The notes beneath the pieces are model-generated. The model saw only the letters and a program-made list of their open reading frames with translations, was not told the origin of the DNA and did not search any database. A program made the translations under genes and the position numbers. From contig NZ_JBEBMF010000001.1 of NCBI RefSeq assembly GCF_040081925.1, forward strand, positions 1,364,001-1,428,000: a DNA stretch of 64,000 nucleotides, read 5' to 3'. Below, one piece after another: positions 24,740-34,062 of the stretch. Each line of letters starts with the position of its first letter. Positions within the stretch are counted from its first letter, which is position 1. Source of the DNA: Mesorhizobium_K quangtriensis (GTDB lineage: Bacteria; Pseudomonadota; Alphaproteobacteria; Rhizobiales; Rhizobiaceae).

Positions 24740-26779
24740 ATGCGGCAAATGGGCAGACGCTGGCTCTTGGGGCTGGCAGCGGCGACCGGGCTTATGGTTT
24801 CGGTGTCGGGTCAGGCTGTCGCTGCGGCCCAGTCGACGCAGCCCGTTGACGTCAACTCGTTCGCCGGTGCGTATCTCGCGGGCCGCGTCGCCGAGGTCGA
24901 CAACAACCTGTCCGATGCCATCGTCTACTACAAGAAGGCGCTCTCCTTCGCGCCGGACAACGATGCGCTGCGGCAGAGCTTAATGCTTGCGCTGCTGTCG
25001 GAGGGTCGCTTTGACGAGGCCGTGCCGCACGCCGAGCGGTTGAAATCCTCACCCGAAGTGGAGCGCCTTGCGGGGCTGACGCTGGCCATCGATTCTTTCC
25101 GCAAGAAGGACTTCAAGCTCGCCGAGACACAGCTGACATTTGCCGAGGAGTCCGATCTCGACGCCCTGATATCGAGCGTCGTTGTCGCTTGGGCTAAACT
25201 TGGCGCAGGCGACAAGCAGGGCGCGATCGCAAAGATCAATGAGTTGTCCGGACCTGACTGGTACGGCCTCTTTGTCTCCTATTCCAAGGCCCTGATCGCC
25301 GAGCAGGCAGGCGACAACGATGTTGCCGATCGCGCCTACCGCGCTGCTCTGGACGATGTCGCCAACGGCGGGGCGGCGCCTGACGCCTGGCTGCGGACCG
25401 CCGAGTCCTACGCCGGCTTCCTGGCGCGCCAGGGCAAGAAGGACGCGGCCCTTGCGGTTCTGGAAAAGGCGGACGAGTTTGCACCCGGCCGTCTGCCGAT
25501 CGTCAGCCTGCGCGACAGGATCATGAAGGGCGAGCCGGTCGCCCGCATGGTCGCCATGCCTTCGGACGGCGCAAGCGAGCATCTGATGGTTCTGGCAAGC
25601 GCGCTCAATCGCGGCGGCGGCGAACCGTTCGTGCGGCTTTATCTCCAGTTGGCACTGGCCTTGCGTCCGGACAGCGACCAGGCGCTCATCCAGCTTGCCG
25701 GCGTGGCGGAGCAGCAGCAGGATTCCCAGCGCGCCATCGAGCTTTACGAGCGCGTGCCGGCTTCTTCCCCGCTGAAGCGCGTCTCGCAACTCCAGCTCGG
25801 GCTCAACCTTGCCGATCTCGAGCGCCGCGACGAGGCGATCGCAGAGTTGAGGAAGCTGGTCGACCAAAATCCCGACGACATGCGCGGCTACCTGGCCCTC
25901 GGCGGCGTCTACGCCTCCAAGGAGGATTACGCTGAGGCCGCCAAGACCTACGACAAGGCCGTCGAACACCTCGAGTCCAAGAAATTCACGATGCCGGGGG
26001 ATCAGCGTGGCAATGCCAACTGGAACATCTACTACCAGCGCGGCATCGCCTATGAGCGCCTGAAGCAATGGCCGAAGGCCGAGCCGAATTTCAAGAAGGC
26101 GCTCGAGCTCTTCCCGAACCAGCCGCAGGTGATGAACTATCTGGGCTATTCCTGGATCGACATGGACATCAACCTGAAGGAAGGCATGGACCTGATCGCC
26201 AAGGCGGTCGAGCTGCGCCCCAGCGACGGTTACATCGTGGATTCGCTTGGCTGGGCGCATTATCGCCTCGGCGAATACGACGAGGCCGTCCGCGAACTGG
26301 AGCGCGCGGTATCGCTGATGCCCAACGATCCCGTGCTGAACGACCACCTCGGCGATGCCTACTGGCGCGTCGGCCGCAAGCTGGAGGCCACGTTCCAGTG
26401 GAGCCATGCCCGCGACATGAAGCCGGAACCCGCCGTTCTGGCCGAGGTCGAGAAGAAGCTGAAGGAAGGGTTGCCTCCCGTCGACGACAAGGCGATTGCC
26501 GGGCAGCCCGAAGTCGTGCCCACGCCTCCGGCTGTCGATCCCGAACCGGCGAAGCCGGAGCAGCGTTCGGACGCCGGCCCTGAGACCGCGCCCGTCGCGA
26601 CGATTGAACCCGCATCCTATAAGGTGTCGCGCGGCCAGTCGCTCTGGTCGATCGCCGCCGACGAACTCGGCAACGGCAGCCGCTACATAGAGATCTTGAA
26701 CCTGAACCCGCAGCTTCGCGGCGATCCCGGACGTCTCGTGCCCGGCCAGGAACTGAAGCTGCCACCAGCGGGCAACTGA
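24740..26779 (+). CDS. Exported tetratricopeptide repeat protein with C-terminal LysM domain
   Basis: A 679-residue protein. It begins with a signal peptide (hydrophobic core GLAAATGLMVSVSGQAVAAAQ), followed by many TPR units. The clearest are NNLSDAIVYYKKALSFAPDN near residue 54 and the run from about 330 to 560 (for example LGEYDEAVRELERAVSLMPN). A proline-rich linker leads to a C-terminal LysM domain (about 627-676: YKVSRGQSLWSIAADELGNG, ending LVPGQELKLP). TPRs bind proteins and LysM binds peptidoglycan, so it may tether an envelope assembly to the wall. It follows the polyprenyl synthase gene on the same strand. Confidence 0.85.
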   Translation: MRQMGRRWLLGLAAATGLMVSVSGQAVAAAQSTQPVDVNSFAGAYLAGRVAEVDNNLSDAIVYYKKALSFAPDNDALRQSLMLALLSEGRFDEAVPHAERLKSSPEVERLAGLTLAIDSFRKKDFKLAETQLTFAEESDLDALISSVVVAWAKLGAGDKQGAIAKINELSGPDWYGLFVSYSKALIAEQAGDNDVADRAYRAALDDVANGGAAPDAWLRTAESYAGFLARQGKKDAALAVLEKADEFAPGRLPIVSLRDRIMKGEPVARMVAMPSDGASEHLMVLASALNRGGGEPFVRLYLQLALALRPDSDQALIQLAGVAEQQQDSQRAIELYERVPASSPLKRVSQLQLGLNLADLERRDEAIAELRKLVDQNPDDMRGYLALGGVYASKEDYAEAAKTYDKAVEHLESKKFTMPGDQRGNANWNIYYQRGIAYERLKQWPKAEPNFKKALELFPNQPQVMNYLGYSWIDMDINLKEGMDLIAKAVELRPSDGYIVDSLGWAHYRLGEYDEAVRELERAVSLMPNDPVLNDHLGDAYWRVGRKLEATFQWSHARDMKPEPAVLAEVEKKLKEGLPPVDDKAIAGQPEVVPTPPAVDPEPAKPEQRSDAGPETAPVATIEPASYKVSRGQSLWSIAADELGNGSRYIEILNLNPQLRGDPGRLVPGQELKLPPAGN

Positions 26780-26936
26780 GCGTCCTCTTCTCAGGTCGTC
26801 ATTCCGGGGCCGCGTAGCGGAACCGAATCCAGGTCGCGGCGGCATGGTGGCTTGGTCGTAGCGCTTGGTCTCCTTGACCATCTCGCGTGGTGGAACTAGG
26901 ACGGGCGCATTCGTCCCAGACCCTCCGAGGCCAGCC

Positions 26937-27881
26937 TTGTCCGCCGAACTTCCTGCCCACATGCGCCCGCAGAATTCGTTCCAGGGGCTGATCCTGACGC
27001 TCCACAACTACTGGGCTGAGCGCGGCTGCATCATCCTGCAGCCCTACGACATGGAGGTCGGGGCCGGCACCTTCCATCCCGCGACGACGCTGCGCGCGCT
27101 CGGTCCGCGCCGCTGGAACGCCGCCTATGTGCAGCCGTCGCGCCGCCCCAAGGACGGCCGCTACGGCGAGAACCCCAACCGGCTCCAGCACTACTACCAG
27201 TATCAGGTCATCCTGAAGCCCAACCCGCCGAACCTGCAGGAACTCTATCTCGGCTCGCTGGAAGCGATCGGCATCGACCCGCTGCTGCACGACATCCGTT
27301 TCGTCGAGGACGATTGGGAAAGCCCGACGCTTGGCGCATGGGGTCTCGGCTGGGAGTGCTGGTGCGATGGCATGGAAGTCTCGCAGTTCACCTACTTCCA
27401 GGCAGTCTGCGGCATCGATTGCGCGCCCGTGTCGGGCGAACTGACCTACGGGCTGGAGCGCCTCGCCATGTATGTGCAGGGCGTCGACAACGTCTACGAC
27501 CTGAATTTCAACGGCCTCGAAGGCGCCGACAAGGTCACCTATGGCGACGTCTTCCTGCAGGCCGAGCAGGAATATTCGCGCCACAATTTCGAATACGCCA
27601 ACACGGCGATGCTGCTGGAGCAGTTCAAGTTCGCCGAGGCCGAATGCAAGGCTCTGCTCGACGGCGGCGCGAAGGCCGCCGAAGGCGGCGCGCACAAGAT
27701 GGTGCTGCCGGCCTACGACCAGGCGATCAAGGCGTCCCACGTCTTCAACCTGCTCGACGCGCGCGGCGTCATCTCCGTGACGGAACGCGCCAGCTACATC
27801 CAGCGCGTCCGCACCCTGGCGAAAGCCTGCGGCGAGGCGTTCCTGCTGACCGAAGCGGGTGGTTATTCGGCGGCGGCGTAG
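26937..27881 (+). CDS. glyQ: Glycyl-tRNA synthetase alpha subunit
   Basis: The alpha subunit carries the class II catalytic core that joins glycine to tRNA-Gly, as an alpha2-beta2 enzyme. The 314-residue product shows SFQGLILTLHNYWAERGC, LQPYDMEVGAGTFHPATTLR and YVQPSRRPKDGRYGENPNR, all diagnostic. I place the start at the TTG at 26937 because GAGG lies six bases before it and related proteins have a similar short lead. The ATG at 26961 has no ribosome site. The beta-subunit gene is about 770 bases downstream with gene debris between them. A degenerate intergenic repeat-like stretch (about 26800-26860) precedes the gene. Confidence 0.96.
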   Translation: MSAELPAHMRPQNSFQGLILTLHNYWAERGCIILQPYDMEVGAGTFHPATTLRALGPRRWNAAYVQPSRRPKDGRYGENPNRLQHYYQYQVILKPNPPNLQELYLGSLEAIGIDPLLHDIRFVEDDWESPTLGAWGLGWECWCDGMEVSQFTYFQAVCGIDCAPVSGELTYGLERLAMYVQGVDNVYDLNFNGLEGADKVTYGDVFLQAEQEYSRHNFEYANTAMLLEQFKFAEAECKALLDGGAKAAEGGAHKMVLPAYDQAIKASHVFNLLDARGVISVTERASYIQRVRTLAKACGEAFLLTEAGGYSAAA

Positions 27882-28326
27882 ATGCCAATGCGCTCGACGA
27901 ACACGACCAGGCATTCCTTGACACCATCGATGAGCATGGCTGGCATGTCACGCACGTAAGCGGCGATGATGACAGTCCTGCTTTCACCTACTCGACGGGT
28001 ATTTTCGGGCTAACCGGCGATCCAGAACTTATCGTGCTCGGTCTGCCGATGGATGTCGGTCATTTCGTCCTCAACGAGTACGGCAACCGGCGCCAGCGAG
28101 GAGAGACAATCCTGATAGGGGATTATTATGACGGATTCCTGGAGGGCCATTTGGTCACCTTTCTGGCCGTTAAGGACGAGGACCAGATTATGACCGCCGA
28201 CCCTTTCCGCTGCTCCAGCTTGTTTACCCGGACAGCAAATCCGGTGCCTTTCCCTGGCAGCCCAGCTATCGCGAGGAGTGGCGCCGGTACCAGCCGTTAC
28301 TCGGCGCGCCTCCTGCAAAAGGCTGA
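27882..28326 (+). pseudogene. Decayed DUF4262 domain gene between glyQ and glyS
   Basis: Right after the glyQ stop, one frame encodes a good DUF4262 start (HDQAFLDTIDEHGWHVTHVS, TYSTGIFGLTGDPELIVLGL). It breaks off near 28170-28186. The family's C-terminal half continues in another frame (FPLLQLVYPDSKSGAFPWQP, then REEWRRYQPLLG) to a stop at 28324-28326. No ATG, GTG or TTG is available in frame at the proper N-terminus. The gene has therefore lost its start and suffered a frameshift, probably with a small deletion of the linker. DUF4262 has no known function. Confidence 0.82.
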
Positions 28327-28331
28327 GGAGA

Positions 28332-28514
28332 TTAGCGCGGAGCGCTGAAAGCCAAGGTATGCACGGGCTGTTCCGCAACCTGGCCGGTAAAAATCTCCAG
28401 CGTCTGCATCGCCTTGCGTGTACCCGGTATGCCCGTGACGCCCGCTGGATGAAACTGCGCCGCAAAACAAATAGCCAGCGCGGCGATTTGGACGGTGGTG
28501 GATATTGTTTTCAT
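28332..28514 (-). CDS. Possible small exported protein
   Basis: A 60-residue frame starting MKTISTTVQIAALAICFAAQ, a convincing short signal peptide. A 40-residue mature part without recognised motifs follows (IFTGQVAEQPVHTLAF). A weak purine stretch (GAAAGG) lies about ten bases before the ATG at 28514. It opposes the DUF4262 pseudogene and glyS. The signal-like start is the only support, and it could be chance in high-GC DNA. Confidence 0.4.
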   Translation of the reverse strand: MKTISTTVQIAALAICFAAQFHPAGVTGIPGTRKAMQTLEIFTGQVAEQPVHTLAFSAPR

Positions 28515-28650
28515 GGCTGAAAGCCTTTCCTTTCGATACCGCTCTGTCGCCGGAGGCGCGCAAAAGGTTCACGGAAAGCCGCAGGGCGGGTGACAGGCAC
28601 CGGCTGAATTGCTATTCCGCGCCGTCCCTTGCCTCCCGCGAGACCGAGAA

Positions 28651-30948
28651 ATGCCTGACCTGCTCCTAGAACTCCGCTCCGAAGAGATCCCCGCCCGCAT
28701 GCAGCGCAAGGCTGCCGGCGATCTCCGGAAGATGGTGACGGACGGTCTGGTCGAGGCGGGCCTGACCTATGAGGCGGCGCGCGAATACTGGACGCCGCGC
28801 CGTCTCACGCTCGACCTGCGCGGCCTCACCGCCCGTTCGAAGGACGTGCACGAGGAGATCAAGGGGCCCTCCACCAAGGCCCCAGCGCAGGCGATTGAGG
28901 GCTTCCTGCGCAAGGCCGGCCTGTCCGACGTCAGCCAGGCGCATGTGCATTCCGACCCGAAGAAGGGTGATTTCTACGTCGCGCACATCTCGAAGCCGGG
29001 CAGGGCCGCCGAAGAGATCATCGCGGAACTGGTGCCATCCGTCATCCGCGCCTTCCCCTGGCCGAAGTCGATGCGCTGGGGGCCTGCGTCGGCCAAGCCC
29101 GGCTCGCTCCGCTGGGTGCGCCCGCTGCAATCCATCGTCTGCACCTTTGGTCCCGAGACGGAGGAGCCGGTGGTGGTCGATTTCGAGATCGACGGCATCC
29201 GCTCGGGCAATGTCACCTATGGCCACCGTTTCCACGCACCCGGCCCAATCACTGTCCGGCGTTTCGAGGACTATGCATCGAAGCTGGAGGCCGCGAAGGT
29301 GGTTGTCGATGCCGACCGCCGCAAGGAAATCATCCTGTCGGACGCCCAGAACCTCGCCTTCGCCAACGGGCTGGACCTGGTCGAGGACGATGGGCTGCTG
29401 GAAGAGGTGTCCGGGCTGGTCGAATGGCCGGTCGTGTTGCTCGGCGCGTTCGAGGAGGATTTTCTCTCGATCCCGGCCGAGGTGATCCGGCTGACCATCC
29501 GCGCCAACCAGAAATGCTTCGTCGCGCGGCCGCAGGGTTCGACTGATACGCTGTCCAACCGCTTCGTCATCGCCGCCAACATCGAGGCGAAGGACCACGG
29601 CAAGGAGATCGCCCACGGCAACGGCAAGGTGGTTCGCGCCCGGCTTTCCGACGCGCTATACTTCTGGAAGACCGACCAGGCTGACCTGCCGGACCTCGAG
29701 ACGCTGAAGCCGTCGGCCGAGAAGTTCGGACTAGACCTGAAGAAGCCGCTCGACCAGCGCATGGCGCGGCTCGACAGGCTCGGCGTCACCTTCCACGCCA
29801 AGCTTGGCACTCAGGGCCAGCGCGTTAGCCGCATTGCCGACCTCGCCGAAGACCTCGCGCCGCTGGTGAGTGCGGACCCGAAACTCGCGCGCCGCGCGGC
29901 GGTGCTGGCCAAGGCCGACCTGCAGACAGAGGTGGTCGGCGAGTTCCCCGAGCTTCAGGGCGCGATGGGTCGCAAATACGCTCTCCTGCAGGGTGAGAAC
30001 CCGTCTGTGGCCGCGGCCCTCGAGGAACACTGGAAGCCGCAAGGCCCGTCCGACCGGGTGCCGACCGATCCGGTTTCCGTGGCGGTCGCGCTCGCCGACA
30101 AGCTCGATACGCTGACCGGATTCTGGATGATCGACGAGAAGCCCACTGGCAGCAAGGACCCCTATGCGTTGAGGCGGGCGGCGCTCGGCGTCATCCGCAT
30201 CGTCCTGGACAACAAGCTGAACTTCTCTATCGACCCTCTGAACGATGTCCAGGTGCTGCGACACCAGGTCGGCCCGTCCCCGGCGGCGCCAGAGACGCTT
30301 CGCGCGATATTGTCTGAAGCTGCAAAGGGCGGCCTTTTCGGTGAGGCGGCCCGCGCGCGCGTCGTCGCCGCCAAGGCCGATGCGCCCTGGTGGCTGCCGC
30401 TGGTCGAAAAGCACGATCCATCCGTCAGCGACGACCTGCGCGCCTTCCTTCAGGATCGCCTCAAGGTCCATCTGCGCGACGCTGGCGTGCGCCACGACAT
30501 CGTCGATGCGGTAATCACGCCGGAGAGCTGCAACCTCCTCGCCATCGTGCGCCGCGTCGAGGCGCTGGGCTCCTTCCTCGATAGCGAGGATGGCAGGAAC
30601 CTGCTCGCCGGTACGAAGCGCGCCGCCAACATCCTGGCCGCCGAGGAGAAGAAGGGAACGGCCGTCGCCGAGGCCGTCGAGCCATCGCTTCTCCGCGAGG
30701 ACGCCGAGAGAAATCTCTTCGCCGCGATGAATCAGGCTGAGAAGGAAGCCGGCCAAGCGATTCAGAATGAAGACTTTTCGGCCGCCATGCGCGCGCTTAG
30801 CGCATTGCGTGAGCCAGTTGATTCATTCTTTGAGCGTGTTCTCGTGAATGATGAGGATCAGGCGGTGCGCGCCAACCGTCTGGCGCTGTTGTCCCGCATC
30901 CGTGCGGCGACTGGAAAGGTCGCCGATTTCTCGAAGATAGCCGGCTGA
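28651..30948 (+). CDS. glyS: Glycyl-tRNA synthetase beta subunit
   Basis: A 765-residue tRNA-binding subunit that completes the heterotetrameric glycyl-tRNA synthetase. The family signatures are present: PDLLLELRSEEIPARMQRKA at the start, TPRRLTLDLRGL, GPSTKAPAQAIEGFLRK, and the HD-like region around LQGAMGRKYALLQGE. The anticodon-binding C-terminal part follows. The ATG at 28651 is chosen for homology. It is transcribed in the same direction as glyQ but is separated from it by a pseudogene, so it may have its own promoter. Confidence 0.96.
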   Translation: MPDLLLELRSEEIPARMQRKAAGDLRKMVTDGLVEAGLTYEAAREYWTPRRLTLDLRGLTARSKDVHEEIKGPSTKAPAQAIEGFLRKAGLSDVSQAHVHSDPKKGDFYVAHISKPGRAAEEIIAELVPSVIRAFPWPKSMRWGPASAKPGSLRWVRPLQSIVCTFGPETEEPVVVDFEIDGIRSGNVTYGHRFHAPGPITVRRFEDYASKLEAAKVVVDADRRKEIILSDAQNLAFANGLDLVEDDGLLEEVSGLVEWPVVLLGAFEEDFLSIPAEVIRLTIRANQKCFVARPQGSTDTLSNRFVIAANIEAKDHGKEIAHGNGKVVRARLSDALYFWKTDQADLPDLETLKPSAEKFGLDLKKPLDQRMARLDRLGVTFHAKLGTQGQRVSRIADLAEDLAPLVSADPKLARRAAVLAKADLQTEVVGEFPELQGAMGRKYALLQGENPSVAAALEEHWKPQGPSDRVPTDPVSVAVALADKLDTLTGFWMIDEKPTGSKDPYALRRAALGVIRIVLDNKLNFSIDPLNDVQVLRHQVGPSPAAPETLRAILSEAAKGGLFGEAARARVVAAKADAPWWLPLVEKHDPSVSDDLRAFLQDRLKVHLRDAGVRHDIVDAVITPESCNLLAIVRRVEALGSFLDSEDGRNLLAGTKRAANILAAEEKKGTAVAEAVEPSLLREDAERNLFAAMNQAEKEAGQAIQNEDFSAAMRALSALREPVDSFFERVLVNDEDQAVRANRLALLSRIRAATGKVADFSKIAG

Positions 30949-30963
30949 GACGACGCTCCCGGC

Positions 30964-31497
30964 TCAGGTACCGGGAGCCGGTGCCTGTGTCGTCGGGTCG
31001 GGCTGCAGGGAACCTTGCGCCGCTTTCGCCTTCTCCTGGGCCAGCCGCTCGTTCTGCCGTTTCAAGGCCTTGCGCTTGGCAGGGGTGCCTTTGTCGTTCG
31101 GATCAAGCTGCTGCTGCGTGGAAGCCCGCGCCGGCGAGGACGATGGTCGCGGGTCGGCGTCGCCGACCTCGCCGCCGCGAATGACGATTGGCACAAGGCC
31201 ATGCTGCGATCCGCCCGATGGCGGCGATGCGATGGCTTCGCCGGCTGGCGCCGGCTCGCCGAGCGCGATGATCGATGGCATCGCATCGCGCGGCGTGTCC
31301 GCCAGCGCCACGATCGACGGGCTGGGGCCGTCAAGCGCGGGCGTTGCCGCCACGATGGATGGGTCGATGGCGTTATCCGCGCCGAGCGTTACGACCGACG
31401 GCCAGGCAGCGCTGTCGGCGAGCGTCACGATGGAAGACGCCGAAGCCTGCGGCACGGCAAGCACCGCCATAAAAATCCCTGCGCCACGGATACGCAT
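30964..31497 (-). CDS. Exported protein with internal hydrophobic repeats, unknown function
   Basis: A 177-residue protein that starts with a signal peptide (MRIRGAGIFMAVLAVPQASAS). It then carries about five copies of a short PSIVALADTP-like motif (SIVTLADSA, SVVTLGADN, SIVAATPA, SIVALADTP, SIIALGEPA), spaced 15-20 residues apart. The second half is polar and basic (KGTPAKRKALKRQNERLAQ) with a proline-rich end. It diverges from the tsaC-like gene. No family is recognised. The repeat spacing suggests a small structural or surface protein. Confidence 0.65.
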   Translation of the reverse strand: MRIRGAGIFMAVLAVPQASASSIVTLADSAAWPSVVTLGADNAIDPSIVAATPALDGPSPSIVALADTPRDAMPSIIALGEPAPAGEAIASPPSGGSQHGLVPIVIRGGEVGDADPRPSSSPARASTQQQLDPNDKGTPAKRKALKRQNERLAQEKAKAAQGSLQPDPTTQAPAPGT

Positions 31498-31669
31498 GTC
31501 CGGTAACTCCGAAAACCCCAGATATTGCCGCCCCAGATACTGCCATCTGTTGGTTTGCGGCGGCTTGCCGAAGACATTAGCATTTGAGCAATTAACAAAT
31601 TGGTGATGCGGTTGTTGCGGCCGAAGCGGCCGCGCGGTAGCAACCGGCAACGAAATCCGGGGCAGGCCT

Positions 31670-32629
31670 TTGGCTGAAATCCTGAAAGCAGATGACGCGA
31701 TGGAGCGGGCTCTGGCATTGCTGGAGGACGGCCAGGTCGTCGCGATCCCGACCGAGACGGTCTATGGGCTTGCCGGCGACGCCACCCGGGGCGATGCGGT
31801 GGCGCGCATCTTCGAGGCAAAGGGCCGCCCGCGCTTCAACCCGCTGATCGCGCATGTCTCCGGCATCGTTATGGCATCAGGCATCGCCGTCTTCGACCCT
31901 CTGTCCGAGAAGCTGGCGCAGGCTTTCTGGCCGGGACCGCTGACGCTGGTGCTGCCCCTTGCCCGCGGCGCGACCATCCATCCGCTGGTGACGGCGGGCC
32001 TCGACACGGTGGCGCTCCGTATGCCGCAGGGCTTCGGTGCGCAACTGATTGCCCGTCTCGGCCGTCCGCTCGCAGCCCCCAGCGCCAATTCGTCCGGCCG
32101 CATCACGGCGACGACCGCCGAGGCCGTGGACGCCGACCTTGGGCGGAAAATTCCGCTCATCGTCGACGGCGGGCAGACTGAGGTCGGTCTGGAATCGACC
32201 ATCATCAAGGTCGAGGGCGAGACGCTCAGGCTGCTGAGGCCGGGCGGAATCGCTGCCGGGGTCATCGAGGCGATCGCCGGAATCCCGCTACTGCGGGGCG
32301 CGTCGGCGGGCGTCGAGGCGCCCGGCATGCTGGCCTCGCACTATGCACCCGGCGCAGCCGTTCGGATCGGCGCGACCCGCGTCATGCCCGGCGAGGCGCT
32401 GCTTGCCTTTGGGGCCTCCCGCATTGCGGATGCGGACAAGGCCGTGGCGACGCTGAACCTTTCCGCATCTGGCAATCTGCGTGAGGCGGCCACAAACCTG
32501 TTCTCATTCATGCAGGCGCTCGACCGCAGCGGCGCGCCGACCATCGCGGTCGAGCCGATACCGGAGACCGGCCTCGGCGAGGCGATCAACGACCGTCTTC
32601 GCCGCGCCGCCGCCCCGCGCGACTCCTGA
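31670..32629 (+). CDS. tsaC: L-threonylcarbamoyladenylate synthase (Sua5/TsaC long form)
   Basis: This enzyme makes threonylcarbamoyl-AMP from threonine, bicarbonate and ATP for the t6A37 modification of tRNA. The 319-residue product has the YrdC domain with VVAIPTETVYGLAGDA, EAKGRPRFNPLIAHV and AAPSANSSGRITATT. A linker and a C-terminal Sua5 domain follow, so it is the long form. The start is a TTG at 31670. It diverges from the repetitive exported protein gene and lies 14 bases upstream of an FAD-linked oxidase gene. Confidence 0.92.
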   Translation: MAEILKADDAMERALALLEDGQVVAIPTETVYGLAGDATRGDAVARIFEAKGRPRFNPLIAHVSGIVMASGIAVFDPLSEKLAQAFWPGPLTLVLPLARGATIHPLVTAGLDTVALRMPQGFGAQLIARLGRPLAAPSANSSGRITATTAEAVDADLGRKIPLIVDGGQTEVGLESTIIKVEGETLRLLRPGGIAAGVIEAIAGIPLLRGASAGVEAPGMLASHYAPGAAVRIGATRVMPGEALLAFGASRIADADKAVATLNLSASGNLREAATNLFSFMQALDRSGAPTIAVEPIPETGLGEAINDRLRRAAAPRDS

Positions 32630-32643
32630 AAGTCGACCGAGCG

Positions 32644-34062
32644 ATGTCCGTCCTCGACCCGTCCCTGCTCAACCGGTTCGCAGATATCGTCGGACCAACG
32701 CATGCGCTCCGCGACGCAAACGACGTCGCGCCCTACCTCAAGGAACCGCGTGGGCTCTGGCCCGCCCGTTCGCCGCTGGTGCTGCGGCCCGGCAGCGTTG
32801 AAGAGGTCAGCCGTATTCTGGAACTCGCCACCGAAACGAAGACGCCGGTCGTGCCGCAGGGCGGTAACACCGGGCTGGTCGGAGGGCAGGTTCCGCATCC
32901 GGCTGGCCACGAGATCGTGGTGTCACTGTCGCGGCTCAACCGGATCCGCGAGATCGACACGCTCTCCAACACGGTGACCGCCGAGGCTGGCGTCGTGCTG
33001 GAAGCACTCCATCGCGCCGTCGAGGCAGCCAACCGTCTCTATCCGCTCTCGCTTGCCTCTCAAGGCTCCTGCGAGATCGGCGGCAATCTGTCGTCCAACG
33101 CCGGCGGCACGGCGGTCCTGTCTTACGGCAACACACGCGAGCTCTGCCTCGGCGTCGAGGTCGTGCTGCCGACCGGCGAGGTCTTCGACGACCTGCGCAA
33201 GCTGAAAAAGGACAACACGGGCTACGACCTCAAGAACTTGTTTGTCGGCGCGGAAGGCACGCTCGGCATCATCACGGCGGCGGTGCTGAAGATATTTCCC
33301 CGACCGCGCGGCCGCGAGGTCGGCTGGGCTGGCGTCTCCTCGCCGGAAGCCGCGCTTTCGCTGTTCGGCCTGGCGAGTGAACGTGCCGGTGCGAGCCTGA
33401 CCGGCTTCGAATTGATCGGCAGGACGCCGCTCGATTTCTCGCTGGCGCTGACCCCCGATGCCCGGCCGCCGCTGTCAGGCGACTGGCCGTGGCATGTGCT
33501 GGTGGACATCTCGTCCGGCCGCTCGCAGGAGGATGCGCGTGCACTGATGGAGACGATCCTGTCCGAAGGGCTGGAAAAAGGCTTCGTCGGCGATGCCGCG
33601 ATTTCGGAAAGCATCGCGCAGGGCAACGCCTTCTGGGCGCTTCGCGAAAACATTTCGGACGCGCAGAAGCCGGAAGGCGGCTCGATCAAGCACGACATTT
33701 CCGTGCCGGTCGCCTCGATCCCGGAGTTCATCGCGCGCGGGGCCGTTGCGGTGGAAAGCGTCTGCCCCGGCGCGCGTGTCGTCTGCTTCGGCCACATGGG
33801 CGACGGCAACCTGCACTACAATGTCAGCCAGCCGCGCGGCATGGACAAGAACGCATTCCTCGATCTCTATCGGCCAATGAACAAGGCCGTCCACGACATC
33901 GTGCGCGATCTCGACGGCTCGGTCTCGGCCGAGCACGGCATCGGACAACTTAAGCGCGACGAGCTTCTGGCGACTGCTCCGCCCGTCGGCATAGATCTGA
34001 TGCGGCGCATCAAGGCGGCCTTCGATCCCGCCGGCATCATGAACCCCGGCAAGGTCATTTGA
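32644..34062 (+). CDS. FAD-linked 2-hydroxyacid dehydrogenase (GlcD/D2HGDH type)
   Basis: A 472-residue flavoprotein with an N-terminal FAD_binding_4 domain (VVPQGGNTGLVGGQVP near residue 79, NLSSNAGGTAVLSYGNTREL) and a C-terminal FAD-oxidase domain. The latter has the metal-binding GHMGDGNLHYNVSQP and SAEHGIGQLKRDEL. Such enzymes oxidise D-lactate, D-2-hydroxyglutarate or glycolate. The length and motif spacing are closest to D-2-hydroxyglutarate dehydrogenase-like proteins, but the substrate is inference. It follows the tsaC-like gene in an apparent operon. Confidence 0.87.
   Translation: MSVLDPSLLNRFADIVGPTHALRDANDVAPYLKEPRGLWPARSPLVLRPGSVEEVSRILELATETKTPVVPQGGNTGLVGGQVPHPAGHEIVVSLSRLNRIREIDTLSNTVTAEAGVVLEALHRAVEAANRLYPLSLASQGSCEIGGNLSSNAGGTAVLSYGNTRELCLGVEVVLPTGEVFDDLRKLKKDNTGYDLKNLFVGAEGTLGIITAAVLKIFPRPRGREVGWAGVSSPEAALSLFGLASERAGASLTGFELIGRTPLDFSLALTPDARPPLSGDWPWHVLVDISSGRSQEDARALMETILSEGLEKGFVGDAAISESIAQGNAFWALRENISDAQKPEGGSIKHDISVPVASIPEFIARGAVAVESVCPGARVVCFGHMGDGNLHYNVSQPRGMDKNAFLDLYRPMNKAVHDIVRDLDGSVSAEHGIGQLKRDELLATAPPVGIDLMRRIKAAFDPAGIMNPGKVI

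Noticed and set aside
26800..26865. REP/RPE-like repeat before glyQ
   Set aside because: The ATTCCGGGGCCGCG and AACCGAATCC parts suggest a degenerate intergenic repeat, but arms pair poorly and I have no second copy in the window to confirm it.
25049..27007. 652-codon open frame on the minus strand opposite the TPR-LysM gene
   Set aside because: It mirrors the codon phase of the real gene, is rich in V, G, D, R and L without domain motifs, and has no ribosome site. It is a high-GC shadow frame.
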